Positions 7,309 through 14,645 of a DNA stretch of 17,425 nt are shown here, piece after piece. Source of the DNA: QGNO01 sp964493125 (GTDB lineage: Bacteria > Chloroflexota > Dehalococcoidia > Lucifugimonadales > QGNO01); assembly GCA_964493125.1 (NCBI GenBank), contig CAZBMS010000032.1:1-17425 (forward strand), written 5' to 3'. The translations under genes were made by a program, and so were the position numbers. How positions within the stretch are numbered: the first letter of the stretch is position 1; every line of letters starts with the position of its first letter. The notes under the pieces are model-generated. The model was not told the DNA's origin and made no database searches. It saw only the letters and a list, made by a program, of their open reading frames with translations.

Positions 7309-10300
7309 GTGGTGGTAATTAAATTGGTTAAAATTTCTGACGAAATCAAAAAGGTACTAATAATTGGGTCTGGTCCAATTGTAATTGGTCAGGCTGCTGA
7401 GTTTGACTATGCGGGATCGCAGGCGTGTAGATCTCTAAGAGAAGAAGGAGTTACTACAATATTAGTAAATTCTAATCCTGCGACTATCATGACAGATCAA
7501 GGGATAGCTGACGTTGTTTATATTGAACCGTTAACCGTTGAGGTAATTGAGAGAATTATTATACAAGAGAGGCCCCAGGGATTGCTGCCCACTTTAGGAG
7601 GGCAGACTGGATTAAACTTAGCCGTGGAAGTGGCTGATGCTGGCATTTTGGAAAAATATGGAGTCAGGTTACTTGGGACGCAATTAGGCACTATCAAGAA
7701 AGCCGAAGACAGATCTATGTTTAGGCAATTGCTTATAGACCTAGATGAGCCTGTGCCGGAGAGTGAGACTGTGACCTCTCTAGATGAAGCGAGACAGTTC
7801 GCTGAGAGAATGGGATATCCGTTGGTGGTTAGACCAGCTTATACGCTAGGAGGTACTGGGGGAGGGGTGGTCCCTAGTCCTGAGTACCTTGAAGAAGTTG
7901 TTGAGAGTGGTTTGTCGGCAAGTCCCATTCAACAGATATTGCTGGAAAAGTACTTACTGGGGTGGAAAGAAGTTGAGTACGAGATAATGAGGGATGGTGG
8001 GGATAACTGTGTCATGGTGTGTGCAATGGAGAACCTCGATCCCATGGGTGTTCACACTGGAGACAGTATAGTTACCGCACCGACTCAAACTCTGTCTGAT
8101 AAAGATTATCAGATGCTTCGTAGCGCATCTTTCCGAATAATTAGAGAGCTAGGTGTTGAAGGTGGGTGCAATATACAGTTTGCATTGGCACCTCATCCAA
8201 TCGCTGCCCCACATGAATATGTGGATGGTAGGAAGCCCTCCTCGGATTACTATGTTATAGAAGTTAATCCCAGGGTAAGTCGTAGCTCCGCTTTGGCTAG
8301 TAAAGCTACGGGTTATCCGATAGCTCGTGTTGCAGCGAAAATTGCTTTGGGTAAACGACTGGATGAAATATCAAACAAGGTAACAGGTAAAACGGGAGCG
8401 GCATTTGAACCAGCAATCGATTACTGCGTAGTCAAAATCCCTAGGTGGCCTTTTGATAAGTTTCCTAATGGTGAACGTAGTTTAGGCGTTCAAATGAAGG
8501 CCACAGGGGAAGTTATGGGGATAGACAGAACTTTTGAATCTGCAATGCAAAAGGCTGTACGATCCTTGGAGCAGCCGGCAAAAAATTTGCTTTGGCAGGA
8601 TCAATCTTGGCGAAGTGGCAATGCGGAGTCGATTGACAGTTTGCCATTGGATCCTAGGGACACTCGCCTGTGGGTTCTCATGACTGCACTGCGCCGGTCC
8701 TTTTCACTGGAGGAACTCAGTGCTACGACGGGGATAGATCCATGGTTCCTATCAGGATTACAACGGATTGTAGCTATGGAACGAAGATTGCTTGCAGAGC
8801 CACTTACTCCAAAGTTGATGTATTCCGCCAAGCGGTTGGGTTTTTCTGATGAGTACATAGGTACGCTGGCTGATAGATTACCTGATCAGGTAAGAGCATT
8901 GAGAAGAGAATGGGGTATTTATCCGGTTTATAAAATGGTTGACACTTGCGCTGCGGAATTCGAAGCTGAAACGCCATATTTTTATAGTACATACGAATCG
9001 GAGAATGAAGCATTGCCGTTAAGCGGCAGGAAGGCTTTAGTAGTTGGTAGTGGGCCTATTAGGATAGGGCAGGGAATTGAATTTGACTATTGCAGTGTCC
9101 ATGCTGCTTGGGCTTTGCAAGAGGAGAATACTTCTAGCATTATAGTCAATTCCAACCCCGAAACTGTTTCCACTGATTTTGATACGAGTGACAGGCTTTA
9201 TTTTGAGCCGCTAGATGAAGAAAGCATTTTGGATATTTTAGATAATGAATGTATTGAAGATTCGTCTGGAGCTACGGAATTTACTTCTTCGGTGGTCCAA
9301 TTTGGAGGGCAGACAGCTATCAATTTATCCCAGGCGCTCGCACGTGCTGGGATGCCGATATTGGGATCCTCTGCACAGGCGATAGATATAGCGGCAGACA
9401 GGCGCAAATTTGAGGACTTTTTATCAAGGCAGGGGATTCCTCAACCACCAGGGGCGGCGGTTACAAATGTAGAAGAGGGTCTGAATGTTGCACAACAGAT
9501 TGGATATCCGGTTTTGGTAAGACCTAGTTACGTACTTGGTGGTCGGGCTATGGAGATTGTCCAGAATCCGTCTGAGTTGGTCAATTATCTTGCCAATGCG
9601 GTGGAGATAGGCGAGGGAAAGCCGATTCTGATAGACAAGTACCTGGAAGGTCGAGAGGTGGAGGTTGATGCGATATGTGATGGTAAAGAGGTATTAATTC
9701 CTGGGATCATGGAGCATGTTGAGCGTTCGGGTGTCCATAGTGGAGATTCCATGGCCATATATCCCGGTCTCACATTGACATTGGCAGAAGTCCAGACTCT
9801 TGAGGACTATACAAAAAGAATAGCTTTGGGGCTAGATACAAAGGGCTTGATTAATATTCAGTACGTAATCACAGGGTCTAGCCCATATAGAGATCCGGAG
9901 AATTTCAACGACGATGTTTATGATGGTTCGACGGTTTACGTTATTGAGGCAAACCCTAGGTCAAGTCGTACCGTGCCGTTTCTTTCAAAAGTCACTGGAG
10001 TGCCGATGGTAAATATTGCTACAAAGATAGTACTCGGCAAGACATTGAAGGACCAGGGTTATAGTGGTGGATTGTGGCGTCGGTCAGATTTGGTTGCAGT
10101 GAAAGCGCCAGTTTTTTCAATGTCAAAATTGACTGGCGTTGATACATATTTGGGGCCGGAAATGAAGTCAACCGGTGAGGTAATGGGTGTAGATCGTGAA
10201 TTTACCCCGGCGGTAGCTAAGGCTCTTTTGGCAAGCGGGCTTCATTTAAGTCGGGGATATCCTATCCTAATCAGTATCTCTGACCGTGATAAACCTGATG

Positions 10301-10656
10301 CTGTTGCTTTACTACATGCTTTGGCTAAGTCTGGGTGCGATTTGTATGCTACGGAAGGAACTGCGGAAATGATAAAATCTCTCGGTTTAGAAGTTCCTCT
10401 GGTGGCCAAGAAGCTTGGTTTTGGTCATCCTAATGTAGTTGACGTGATTGAAGATGGAAAAGTTCAGGCAGTAATAAACACGGTTACTGGGTCTGCGTCG
10501 ATACTTAGGGATGGTTATGAGATACGCAGATCTGCTGTGGAACATAGAATACCTTGTTTTACTTCATTGGACACTGCTAGGGCTGCGGTGGATAGTTTAG
10601 TTAGGGAAGATTCTTATAATGTACTTCCTGTTAGTAGATATTTAGGTGGCACTTAG
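7309..10656 (+). CDS. carB: Carbamoyl-phosphate synthase large subunit
   Basis: Makes carbamoyl phosphate from bicarbonate, ammonia and two ATP, supplying the pyrimidine and arginine pathways; 1,115 residues. Two homologous ATP-grasp halves are evident. The first opens with KKVLIIGSGPIVIGQAAEFDY near residue 14, with VIEVNPRVSRSSAL near 314. The second opens with GRKALVVGSGPIRIGQGIEFDY near 573, with VIEANPRSSRTVPF near 872. A methylglyoxal-synthase-like allosteric domain occupies about 985-1100 (ALAKSGCDLYATEGTAEMI, INTVTGSASILRDGYEIRR). The protein is roughly 40 residues longer than the E. coli or Bacillus enzymes, partly through loops near 295-312 and 855-868. The start is uncertain: GTG at 7309 or 7312, or TTG at 7324, which would give the more family-like MVKISDEIKKVLIIG. 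A 113-base gap precedes it, in which I see no convincing promoter or terminator. Confidence 0.96.
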   Translation: MVVIKLVKISDEIKKVLIIGSGPIVIGQAAEFDYAGSQACRSLREEGVTTILVNSNPATIMTDQGIADVVYIEPLTVEVIERIIIQERPQGLLPTLGGQTGLNLAVEVADAGILEKYGVRLLGTQLGTIKKAEDRSMFRQLLIDLDEPVPESETVTSLDEARQFAERMGYPLVVRPAYTLGGTGGGVVPSPEYLEEVVESGLSASPIQQILLEKYLLGWKEVEYEIMRDGGDNCVMVCAMENLDPMGVHTGDSIVTAPTQTLSDKDYQMLRSASFRIIRELGVEGGCNIQFALAPHPIAAPHEYVDGRKPSSDYYVIEVNPRVSRSSALASKATGYPIARVAAKIALGKRLDEISNKVTGKTGAAFEPAIDYCVVKIPRWPFDKFPNGERSLGVQMKATGEVMGIDRTFESAMQKAVRSLEQPAKNLLWQDQSWRSGNAESIDSLPLDPRDTRLWVLMTALRRSFSLEELSATTGIDPWFLSGLQRIVAMERRLLAEPLTPKLMYSAKRLGFSDEYIGTLADRLPDQVRALRREWGIYPVYKMVDTCAAEFEAETPYFYSTYESENEALPLSGRKALVVGSGPIRIGQGIEFDYCSVHAAWALQEENTSSIIVNSNPETVSTDFDTSDRLYFEPLDEESILDILDNECIEDSSGATEFTSSVVQFGGQTAINLSQALARAGMPILGSSAQAIDIAADRRKFEDFLSRQGIPQPPGAAVTNVEEGLNVAQQIGYPVLVRPSYVLGGRAMEIVQNPSELVNYLANAVEIGEGKPILIDKYLEGREVEVDAICDGKEVLIPGIMEHVERSGVHSGDSMAIYPGLTLTLAEVQTLEDYTKRIALGLDTKGLINIQYVITGSSPYRDPENFNDDVYDGSTVYVIEANPRSSRTVPFLSKVTGVPMVNIATKIVLGKTLKDQGYSGGLWRRSDLVAVKAPVFSMSKLTGVDTYLGPEMKSTGEVMGVDREFTPAVAKALLASGLHLSRGYPILISISDRDKPDAVALLHALAKSGCDLYATEGTAEMIKSLGLEVPLVAKKLGFGHPNVVDVIEDGKVQAVINTVTGSASILRDGYEIRRSAVEHRIPCFTSLDTARAAVDSLVREDSYNVLPVSRYLGGT

Positions 10657-10690
10657 TGGGAAAATGTGAATTAGCTGTGGAGTTGGCCGT

Positions 10691-11788
10691 TTGAGTAAAA
10701 ACAGTCGACAGAATAGAGATGAGCAGTCTTTGAATGAAACTAGTGTAGAGAAGCGTAAACGAGGTGTGAGTCGTGGCGGTTTGGGCAGAGGACCTCGGAG
10801 ACGTGTTAAAAATGGATCTGCTGACGTGGTTGCTACTCCGATGACACACTATAAGGTGCCTAGCACCCATCGACCGTTTGCCCATCCAAGCGAATACGAC
10901 TTCACCAATCTGTTAGATTTTTACGGCGTCAAATGGCTTTATGAGCCGAGATCGTTCCCTTTGAGATGGGATGGCGATCGTGTTTTACAAATGTTTACTC
11001 CTGATTTCTATTTACCTGAGTTCGACTTGTATGTTGAATTGACCACTCTAAAACAAAATTTGGTTACCGGGAAAAATAGGAAAATGCGCCAAATTCAGGA
11101 GCTGTATCCAGACGTTAATATTAAACTTCTTTACCGACGTGACATATACAGATTGTTGGCCAAATACGGTTTTGGACCCTTAGTGCAAGAAACTGTTCCT
11201 GCAATAGACAAAGTGCTTTTTACTAAACCTGAGATAGATCGCCGAGTAAAGCATTTGGCTAAGAGAATTACTAGTGACTACAAAAATGATGAGCCAATAT
11301 TCTTGGGCGTTCTTCGTGGAGTATTTTGTTTCATGGCCGATTTGATTAGGGAAGTTGATCTTCCAATCACAATGGACTTCATGTCGGTATCCTATTATGG
11401 AGAAAGTACTGAAGATTTAGGGGACAGTAACGGCACAGTTGAAATCACTAAAGGGCCAGATGTTGCTATAGAGGGAAGGCGGGTACTATTGGTTGAAGAT
11501 ATAGTAGATACCGGGATGACTTTGAATTATCTTTTGCGGTATTTAGAGTCTTTCAAGCCTGCGGATATTAAGGTGTGTACCTTGCTTGATAAAAAAATTA
11601 GGCGATTGGTAGATGTGGAAGTAGAATACACTGGTTTTGAGATTCCAGATGAATTCGTGGTTGGGTATGGTTTGGATTACCTGCAAAAGTATCGCAATTT
11701 ACCTTTTATTGCTAATTTAAAGCCACAGGAACAACCACAGGGCCATGAAGAAAATCTGGAGCAAATTACAAAATCTAAGAATCGTTAA
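10691..11788 (+). CDS. PD-(D/E)XK-like domain fused to hypoxanthine phosphoribosyltransferase
   Basis: A 365-residue two-part protein. Residues about 175-345 are a hypoxanthine(-guanine) phosphoribosyltransferase, which makes IMP/GMP from base plus PRPP: VLRGVFCFMADL (207-218, pyrophosphate loop), MSVSYYG (231-237), the PRPP motif VLLVEDIVDTGMT (265-277), TLLDKK (297-302) and FVVGYGLDY (322-330). Stand-alone HPRT is about 180 residues, so the N-terminal half is extra. Residues 1-45 are basic and low-complexity. Residues about 66-161 resemble a small PD-(D/E)XK/TnsA- or Vsr-like fold: SEYDFTNLLDFYGVKWLYEP, TPDFYLPE with D105, YVELTT with E116, and K121/K128/K131 downstream. The usual ExK lysine is Thr118, so activity is uncertain. 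TTG start at 10691 with GGAG (10679-10682) 8 bases upstream. It lies 34 bases after carB and is probably co-transcribed. Confidence 0.9.
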   Translation: MSKNSRQNRDEQSLNETSVEKRKRGVSRGGLGRGPRRRVKNGSADVVATPMTHYKVPSTHRPFAHPSEYDFTNLLDFYGVKWLYEPRSFPLRWDGDRVLQMFTPDFYLPEFDLYVELTTLKQNLVTGKNRKMRQIQELYPDVNIKLLYRRDIYRLLAKYGFGPLVQETVPAIDKVLFTKPEIDRRVKHLAKRITSDYKNDEPIFLGVLRGVFCFMADLIREVDLPITMDFMSVSYYGESTEDLGDSNGTVEITKGPDVAIEGRRVLLVEDIVDTGMTLNYLLRYLESFKPADIKVCTLLDKKIRRLVDVEVEYTGFEIPDEFVVGYGLDYLQKYRNLPFIANLKPQEQPQGHEENLEQITKSKNR

Positions 11789-11797
11789 GTGAAGGAG

Positions 11798-12490
11798 TTA
11801 ATTGGTTTGCTGCCCGTATTGGCACAAATTTATTAGTGTGCATTCCAAGCATAACGGTCGATTCTTTTTGCAGGTTATCTTTCCATGGGTGTCTATAAGG
11901 GCATGGAATTCATTGAATAAGGTTGTGTTTTGGGGGAGACTTCCGTGGAACACAGTCTGAATATCAGAATATGCTGTGTGATGTGTGATAATACCCATTC
12001 GAATTAGAATGCGTTTTGTGTAGCTATCTACTACAAATATAGGCTTCTCTCCTGCATAGAGCATTATTGCGTCTGCTGTTTCTGGTCCTATCCCATGGAT
12101 GGAGAGAAGTTCATTTCGGAGCGTCGAGGTATCTTGGGTCAGCATAAGCTCAATTTCACCTTGATGTTTGTTAACGAGATGATAGGCAAACGCCTTAATT
12201 TTCTTAGTCTTAGCATTGAAATAACCAGATGGTCTGATTAACTTGCCTAGAATGTCATCTGGGGTGCGCAGTAATGCGTATGGGCTTAGGACCCTTTCAT
12301 TTTTTAGGGTGTATATGGCACGTTGTGCATTTTGCCATGAGACATTTTGGGTCAGAATTGCTCCTATAGCCATTTCGAACGGATTGTCGGCTGGCCACCA
12401 TCCCTGACACCCATATGCTGCATAAAGTCGATCAAATACTATTTCCAGAAATGGTTTTGAAATATGTTTGTTGCTATTAGAGTTGCTCAT
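11798..12490 (-). CDS. HhH-GPD DNA glycosylase, endonuclease III superfamily, MagIII-like
   Basis: Base-excision repair glycosylase of 230 residues; the only - strand gene here. WWPADNPFEMAIGAILTQN (31-49), LIRPSGYFNAKTKKI (84-98) and the helix-hairpin-helix GIGPETADAIMLYA (133-146) followed by FVVDSYTKR (152-160) recall the MagIII 3-methyladenine branch more than classic Nth. The catalytic Asp is D155. The position of the endonuclease III lysine is Glu137, so a monofunctional glycosylase without lyase activity is expected. C207, C214, C217 and C223 are spaced C-x6-C-x2-C-x5-C, the standard [4Fe-4S] loop motif. The ATG at 12490 has no clear Shine-Dalgarno. The gene converges on the HPRT fusion, with only 9 bases between stop codons, and diverges from pyrF. 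The substrate lesion cannot be read from the sequence. Confidence 0.92.
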   Translation of the reverse strand: MSNSNSNKHISKPFLEIVFDRLYAAYGCQGWWPADNPFEMAIGAILTQNVSWQNAQRAIYTLKNERVLSPYALLRTPDDILGKLIRPSGYFNAKTKKIKAFAYHLVNKHQGEIELMLTQDTSTLRNELLSIHGIGPETADAIMLYAGEKPIFVVDSYTKRILIRMGIITHHTAYSDIQTVFHGSLPQNTTLFNEFHALIDTHGKITCKKNRPLCLECTLINLCQYGQQTN

Positions 12491-12627
12491 GTTGTTTTAA
12501 TCGTTACAAAGGATATATCAATTTGTCATCTGCATGGCACTACCGACTCATTTTTTGAAATAGTTAAAAGAAATTGCGGTTGCAGTGATGATGCAGCACG
12601 TTTAGACTGATCCCATAAGGCGGGGAA

Positions 12628-13464
12628 ATGAACACATTTTTAGAGAACTTAGATTCGAGTTGTCAAAGTAATGAGAGCTTGGTCTGTCTTGGTTTGGACC
12701 CTGAGCTTGATAGAATTCCGACGAAAGATGTTGTTACTTTTAATAAAGCAATTGTGGAGGCTACTTGTGATTTAGTGGGAGCATACAAGCCTAATTTGGC
12801 ATTCTATGAAGCACTAGGGTTGACTGGATTTAAGGCATTGGAAGAGACGATAAAGTTCATACGAGAAGTCTCTGACACTACAATCGTAATTGGAGACGGT
12901 AAGAGAGGAGATATTGGTCATACAGCGTCTGTGTACGCTAAAGGTATGTTTGATAATTGGGGTTTTGACGCAATAACTGTCAACGCCTATGGAGGAGAAG
13001 ACTCGGTGCTCCCGTTCCTGAATTACAGTGATAAGGGTGTTTTTGTGTGGTGCAGATCTTCAAATGCTGGGGCAAGTGATTTTCAGGATTTGAAAATTAA
13101 AAGTCAGTCTAGTGGCGAAACCCCATTTTATAAGCAAGTAGCATGCGAAATCCAAAGATGGAACAAAAATGGCAACGCTGGATTGGTAATGGGAGCAACT
13201 TATCCTGACCAAATCAGAGAGACTAGGGGAATATGTCCAGACATGCCTTTTCTAATTCCTGGTATAGGGTCTCAGGACGGAGCTTTGGAGCATTCTGTGA
13301 GGAATGGTGTCTCAAGTGCGGGCAGAAGGATATTGATCAACTCGTCAAGGGGGTTGATATATGCTGACGAAACCCAGAATTTTGCTAAAGGGGCGCGTGA
13401 AGCAACGCGACAGCTGAGGGATAATATTAACCGCATTTTGGAATCCCTAGGATTGCGATGGTAA
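12628..13464 (+). CDS. pyrF: Orotidine 5'-phosphate decarboxylase (class 2)
   Basis: Decarboxylates OMP to UMP, the last step of de novo synthesis; cytoplasmic TIM barrel of 278 residues. LGLDPELDRIP (21-31), GAYKPNLAFYEALG with Lys54, the catalytic DGKRGDIGHTA (90-100) with Lys92 and Asp95, VNAYGGEDSV (118-127), WCRSSNAGASDFQD (141-154) and LIPGIGSQDG (phosphate loop, about 208-217) identify the longer class 2 subgroup rather than the E. coli type. The ATG at 12628 follows AAGGCGGGG (12617-12625). It is separated from the main pyr cluster by the opposing glycosylase gene, so it must have its own promoter. I see only weak candidates in 12555-12610 and no PyrR hairpin. Its 3' end overlaps the next gene by 7 bases. 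Confidence 0.95.
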   Translation: MNTFLENLDSSCQSNESLVCLGLDPELDRIPTKDVVTFNKAIVEATCDLVGAYKPNLAFYEALGLTGFKALEETIKFIREVSDTTIVIGDGKRGDIGHTASVYAKGMFDNWGFDAITVNAYGGEDSVLPFLNYSDKGVFVWCRSSNAGASDFQDLKIKSQSSGETPFYKQVACEIQRWNKNGNAGLVMGATYPDQIRETRGICPDMPFLIPGIGSQDGALEHSVRNGVSSAGRRILINSSRGLIYADETQNFAKGAREATRQLRDNINRILESLGLRW

Positions 13465-13652
13465 GAGAGTATCAATTGGGGGATATTCTTAGGCTTAGGA
13501 AGCGTCATCCTTGTGGTGCTTTCGAATGGCGTGTTGTAAGACTTGGGGCTGATATTGGTTTACGTTGTACAAGTTGTGAGAGACGTATTTTGCTGAGTAG
13601 AAGTGTTTTGGAACGTAGAATAGCAGACCATAACAGGTTAACTAAAATTTGA
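13458..13652 (+). CDS. DUF951 family small protein
   Basis: A 64-residue protein of unknown function. YQLGDILRLRKRHPCG (5-20), EWRVVRLGADIGLRCTSC (23-40) and the following LLSRSVLERRI match the DUF951 pattern known from Gram-positive bacteria and Chloroflexota. One cysteine in HPCG and a CxxC pair in CTSC suggest a metal or redox site, but this is inference. The ATG at 13458 lies inside the end of pyrF (7-base overlap), so it should be translated after pyrF on the same mRNA. The basic character (many Arg) is consistent with nucleic-acid contact, though unproven. Confidence 0.88.
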   Translation: MVREYQLGDILRLRKRHPCGAFEWRVVRLGADIGLRCTSCERRILLSRSVLERRIADHNRLTKI

Positions 13653-13714
13653 TTGACAAGGCTAATTGGGCGTCGGTAGTATGAGCGAGTCTTTTGAATT
13701 GCGGGGGTTTGCAT

Positions 13715-14275
13715 ATGCCTGAAGTGGTTATAGACAGTATCCGGGTGAGCTTGGTAAGCCACCAGAGGGTGGTTATTCTCAAGCATGTCGAGTCTGACCT
13801 TTATCTGCCTATTTGGATTGGTGCATCGGAAGCTGACTCGATAGCTGTAAAGATGCAAGACGTCTCTCTACCTCGGCCGCTTACCCACGATTTACTCGCT
13901 TCAGTTATTGATAGTCTTGGTGGAAGGCTAACCCACATTACGGTAAACGATTTGAAAGACGACACTTTTTTCGCACAAATAACTATCGATCTGAATGGGC
14001 TATCTATCGATGTAGATTCTAGGCCTAGCGATGCCATAGCTGTTGCTGTAAGAGCTGACATACCTATATATGTTGCAGATCATGTAATAAACAAAGCCGG
14101 TATAAAACTGGATGATTCTGGTAGACCTATTATTCCTAATGATGAAAATGATCAGCCAAGAGGCATTGAAGAGGAGGATCTACGTAGGATGTCGGCTTTT
14201 ACGGATTTCATAGATACTTTAGACATTGAGGACATAGGGAACGAGGGCCCGGAAAGTTCAGAGCAGGCAACCTAA
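13715..14275 (+). CDS. Bifunctional nuclease family (DUF151/BFN) protein
   Basis: A 186-residue protein. Residues 1-135 carry the BFN/DUF151 hallmarks: VVILKHVESDLYLPIWIGA (19-37), EADSIAV (39-45), RPLTHDL (54-60), a strand at about 84-100 (TFFAQITIDLNG), and DSRPSDAIAVAVRADIPIYV (101-120). Plant and Thermotoga members have been linked to RNase/DNase activity, but the bacterial role is poorly defined. The last 50 residues are acidic and likely disordered, with EEEDLRRMSAFTDFIDTLD possibly helical. The ATG at 13715 is chosen because GGGGG (13703-13707) is 7 bases upstream; a TTG at 13694 would add seven residues. It is the last gene before the atp promoter. Confidence 0.93.
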   Translation: MPEVVIDSIRVSLVSHQRVVILKHVESDLYLPIWIGASEADSIAVKMQDVSLPRPLTHDLLASVIDSLGGRLTHITVNDLKDDTFFAQITIDLNGLSIDVDSRPSDAIAVAVRADIPIYVADHVINKAGIKLDDSGRPIIPNDENDQPRGIEEEDLRRMSAFTDFIDTLDIEDIGNEGPESSEQAT

Positions 14276-14341
14276 CTGTTAGAAATGAACATTGCTAGAG
14301 GAGTTGTATTACATAACGCGTTTTTCTAAGTGGAATTCCCG

Positions 14342-14369
14342 TTGACACTACCTATATATGTGATAAACT
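14342..14369 (+). promoter_or_regulatory. Promoter of the ATP synthase operon
   Basis: A perfect -35 TTGACA (14342-14347), a 16-base spacer and a -10 TAAACT (14364-14369) directly preceded by TGA, giving an extended -10. The inferred start near 14376 leaves a leader of under 20 bases before the first ATG at 14394. I see no operator or riboswitch. The spacer is one base short of optimum and the -10 is four of six. Confidence 0.65.
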
Positions 14370-14393
14370 TCGCAAAGTTTGGGGGATGAGCTC

Positions 14394-14609
14394 ATGAATA
14401 AACGCGGGCTTATCATAGCCGTTAGGCTGTTGGGTTTGGGTTGGTATGTGGCGGTGAGTATTCTTGTTGGAGTGGGCGGTGGGTTGTGGATAGACGACCA
14501 ACTTAACGCCTTTCCTGTGTTTACTCTGTTAGGGGTTTTGTTGGGGTCTGCTTTGGCTTTTTACGGTCTGTACCGTATGGTCGAATTTCTCTTCAAAGGC
14601 AATGACTAG
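14394..14609 (+). CDS. AtpI/AtpZ-like ATP synthase assembly protein
   Basis: A 71-residue protein with two membrane helices (about 6-30 and 40-65). The GGGLWIDDQL loop (28-37) between them is typical of the small AtpZ/ATPase_gene1 proteins that open many atp operons and are thought to help c-ring assembly or Mg2+ handling. The ATG at 14394 has GGGGGA (14381-14386) 7 bases upstream; a TTG at 14379 would place the start on that ribosome site and is rejected. First gene of the atp operon. Assignment to AtpI or AtpZ is by size and motif only. Confidence 0.85.
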   Translation: MNKRGLIIAVRLLGLGWYVAVSILVGVGGGLWIDDQLNAFPVFTLLGVLLGSALAFYGLYRMVEFLFKGND

Positions 14610-14645
14610 GATAGTAATAATCATGGTAGTTAAGCAGGGTAATTG

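Noticed and set aside
12555..12608. Weak promoter candidates for pyrF (TTGCAG at 12580 with TAGACT at 12603; TTGAAA at 12555)
   Set aside because: Matches are only four of six, or lack a partner box. A promoter must exist here, but I cannot choose one.
14285..14329. 14-codon ORF before the atp promoter
   Set aside because: No Shine-Dalgarno, no recognisable composition, and it ends ahead of the promoter.
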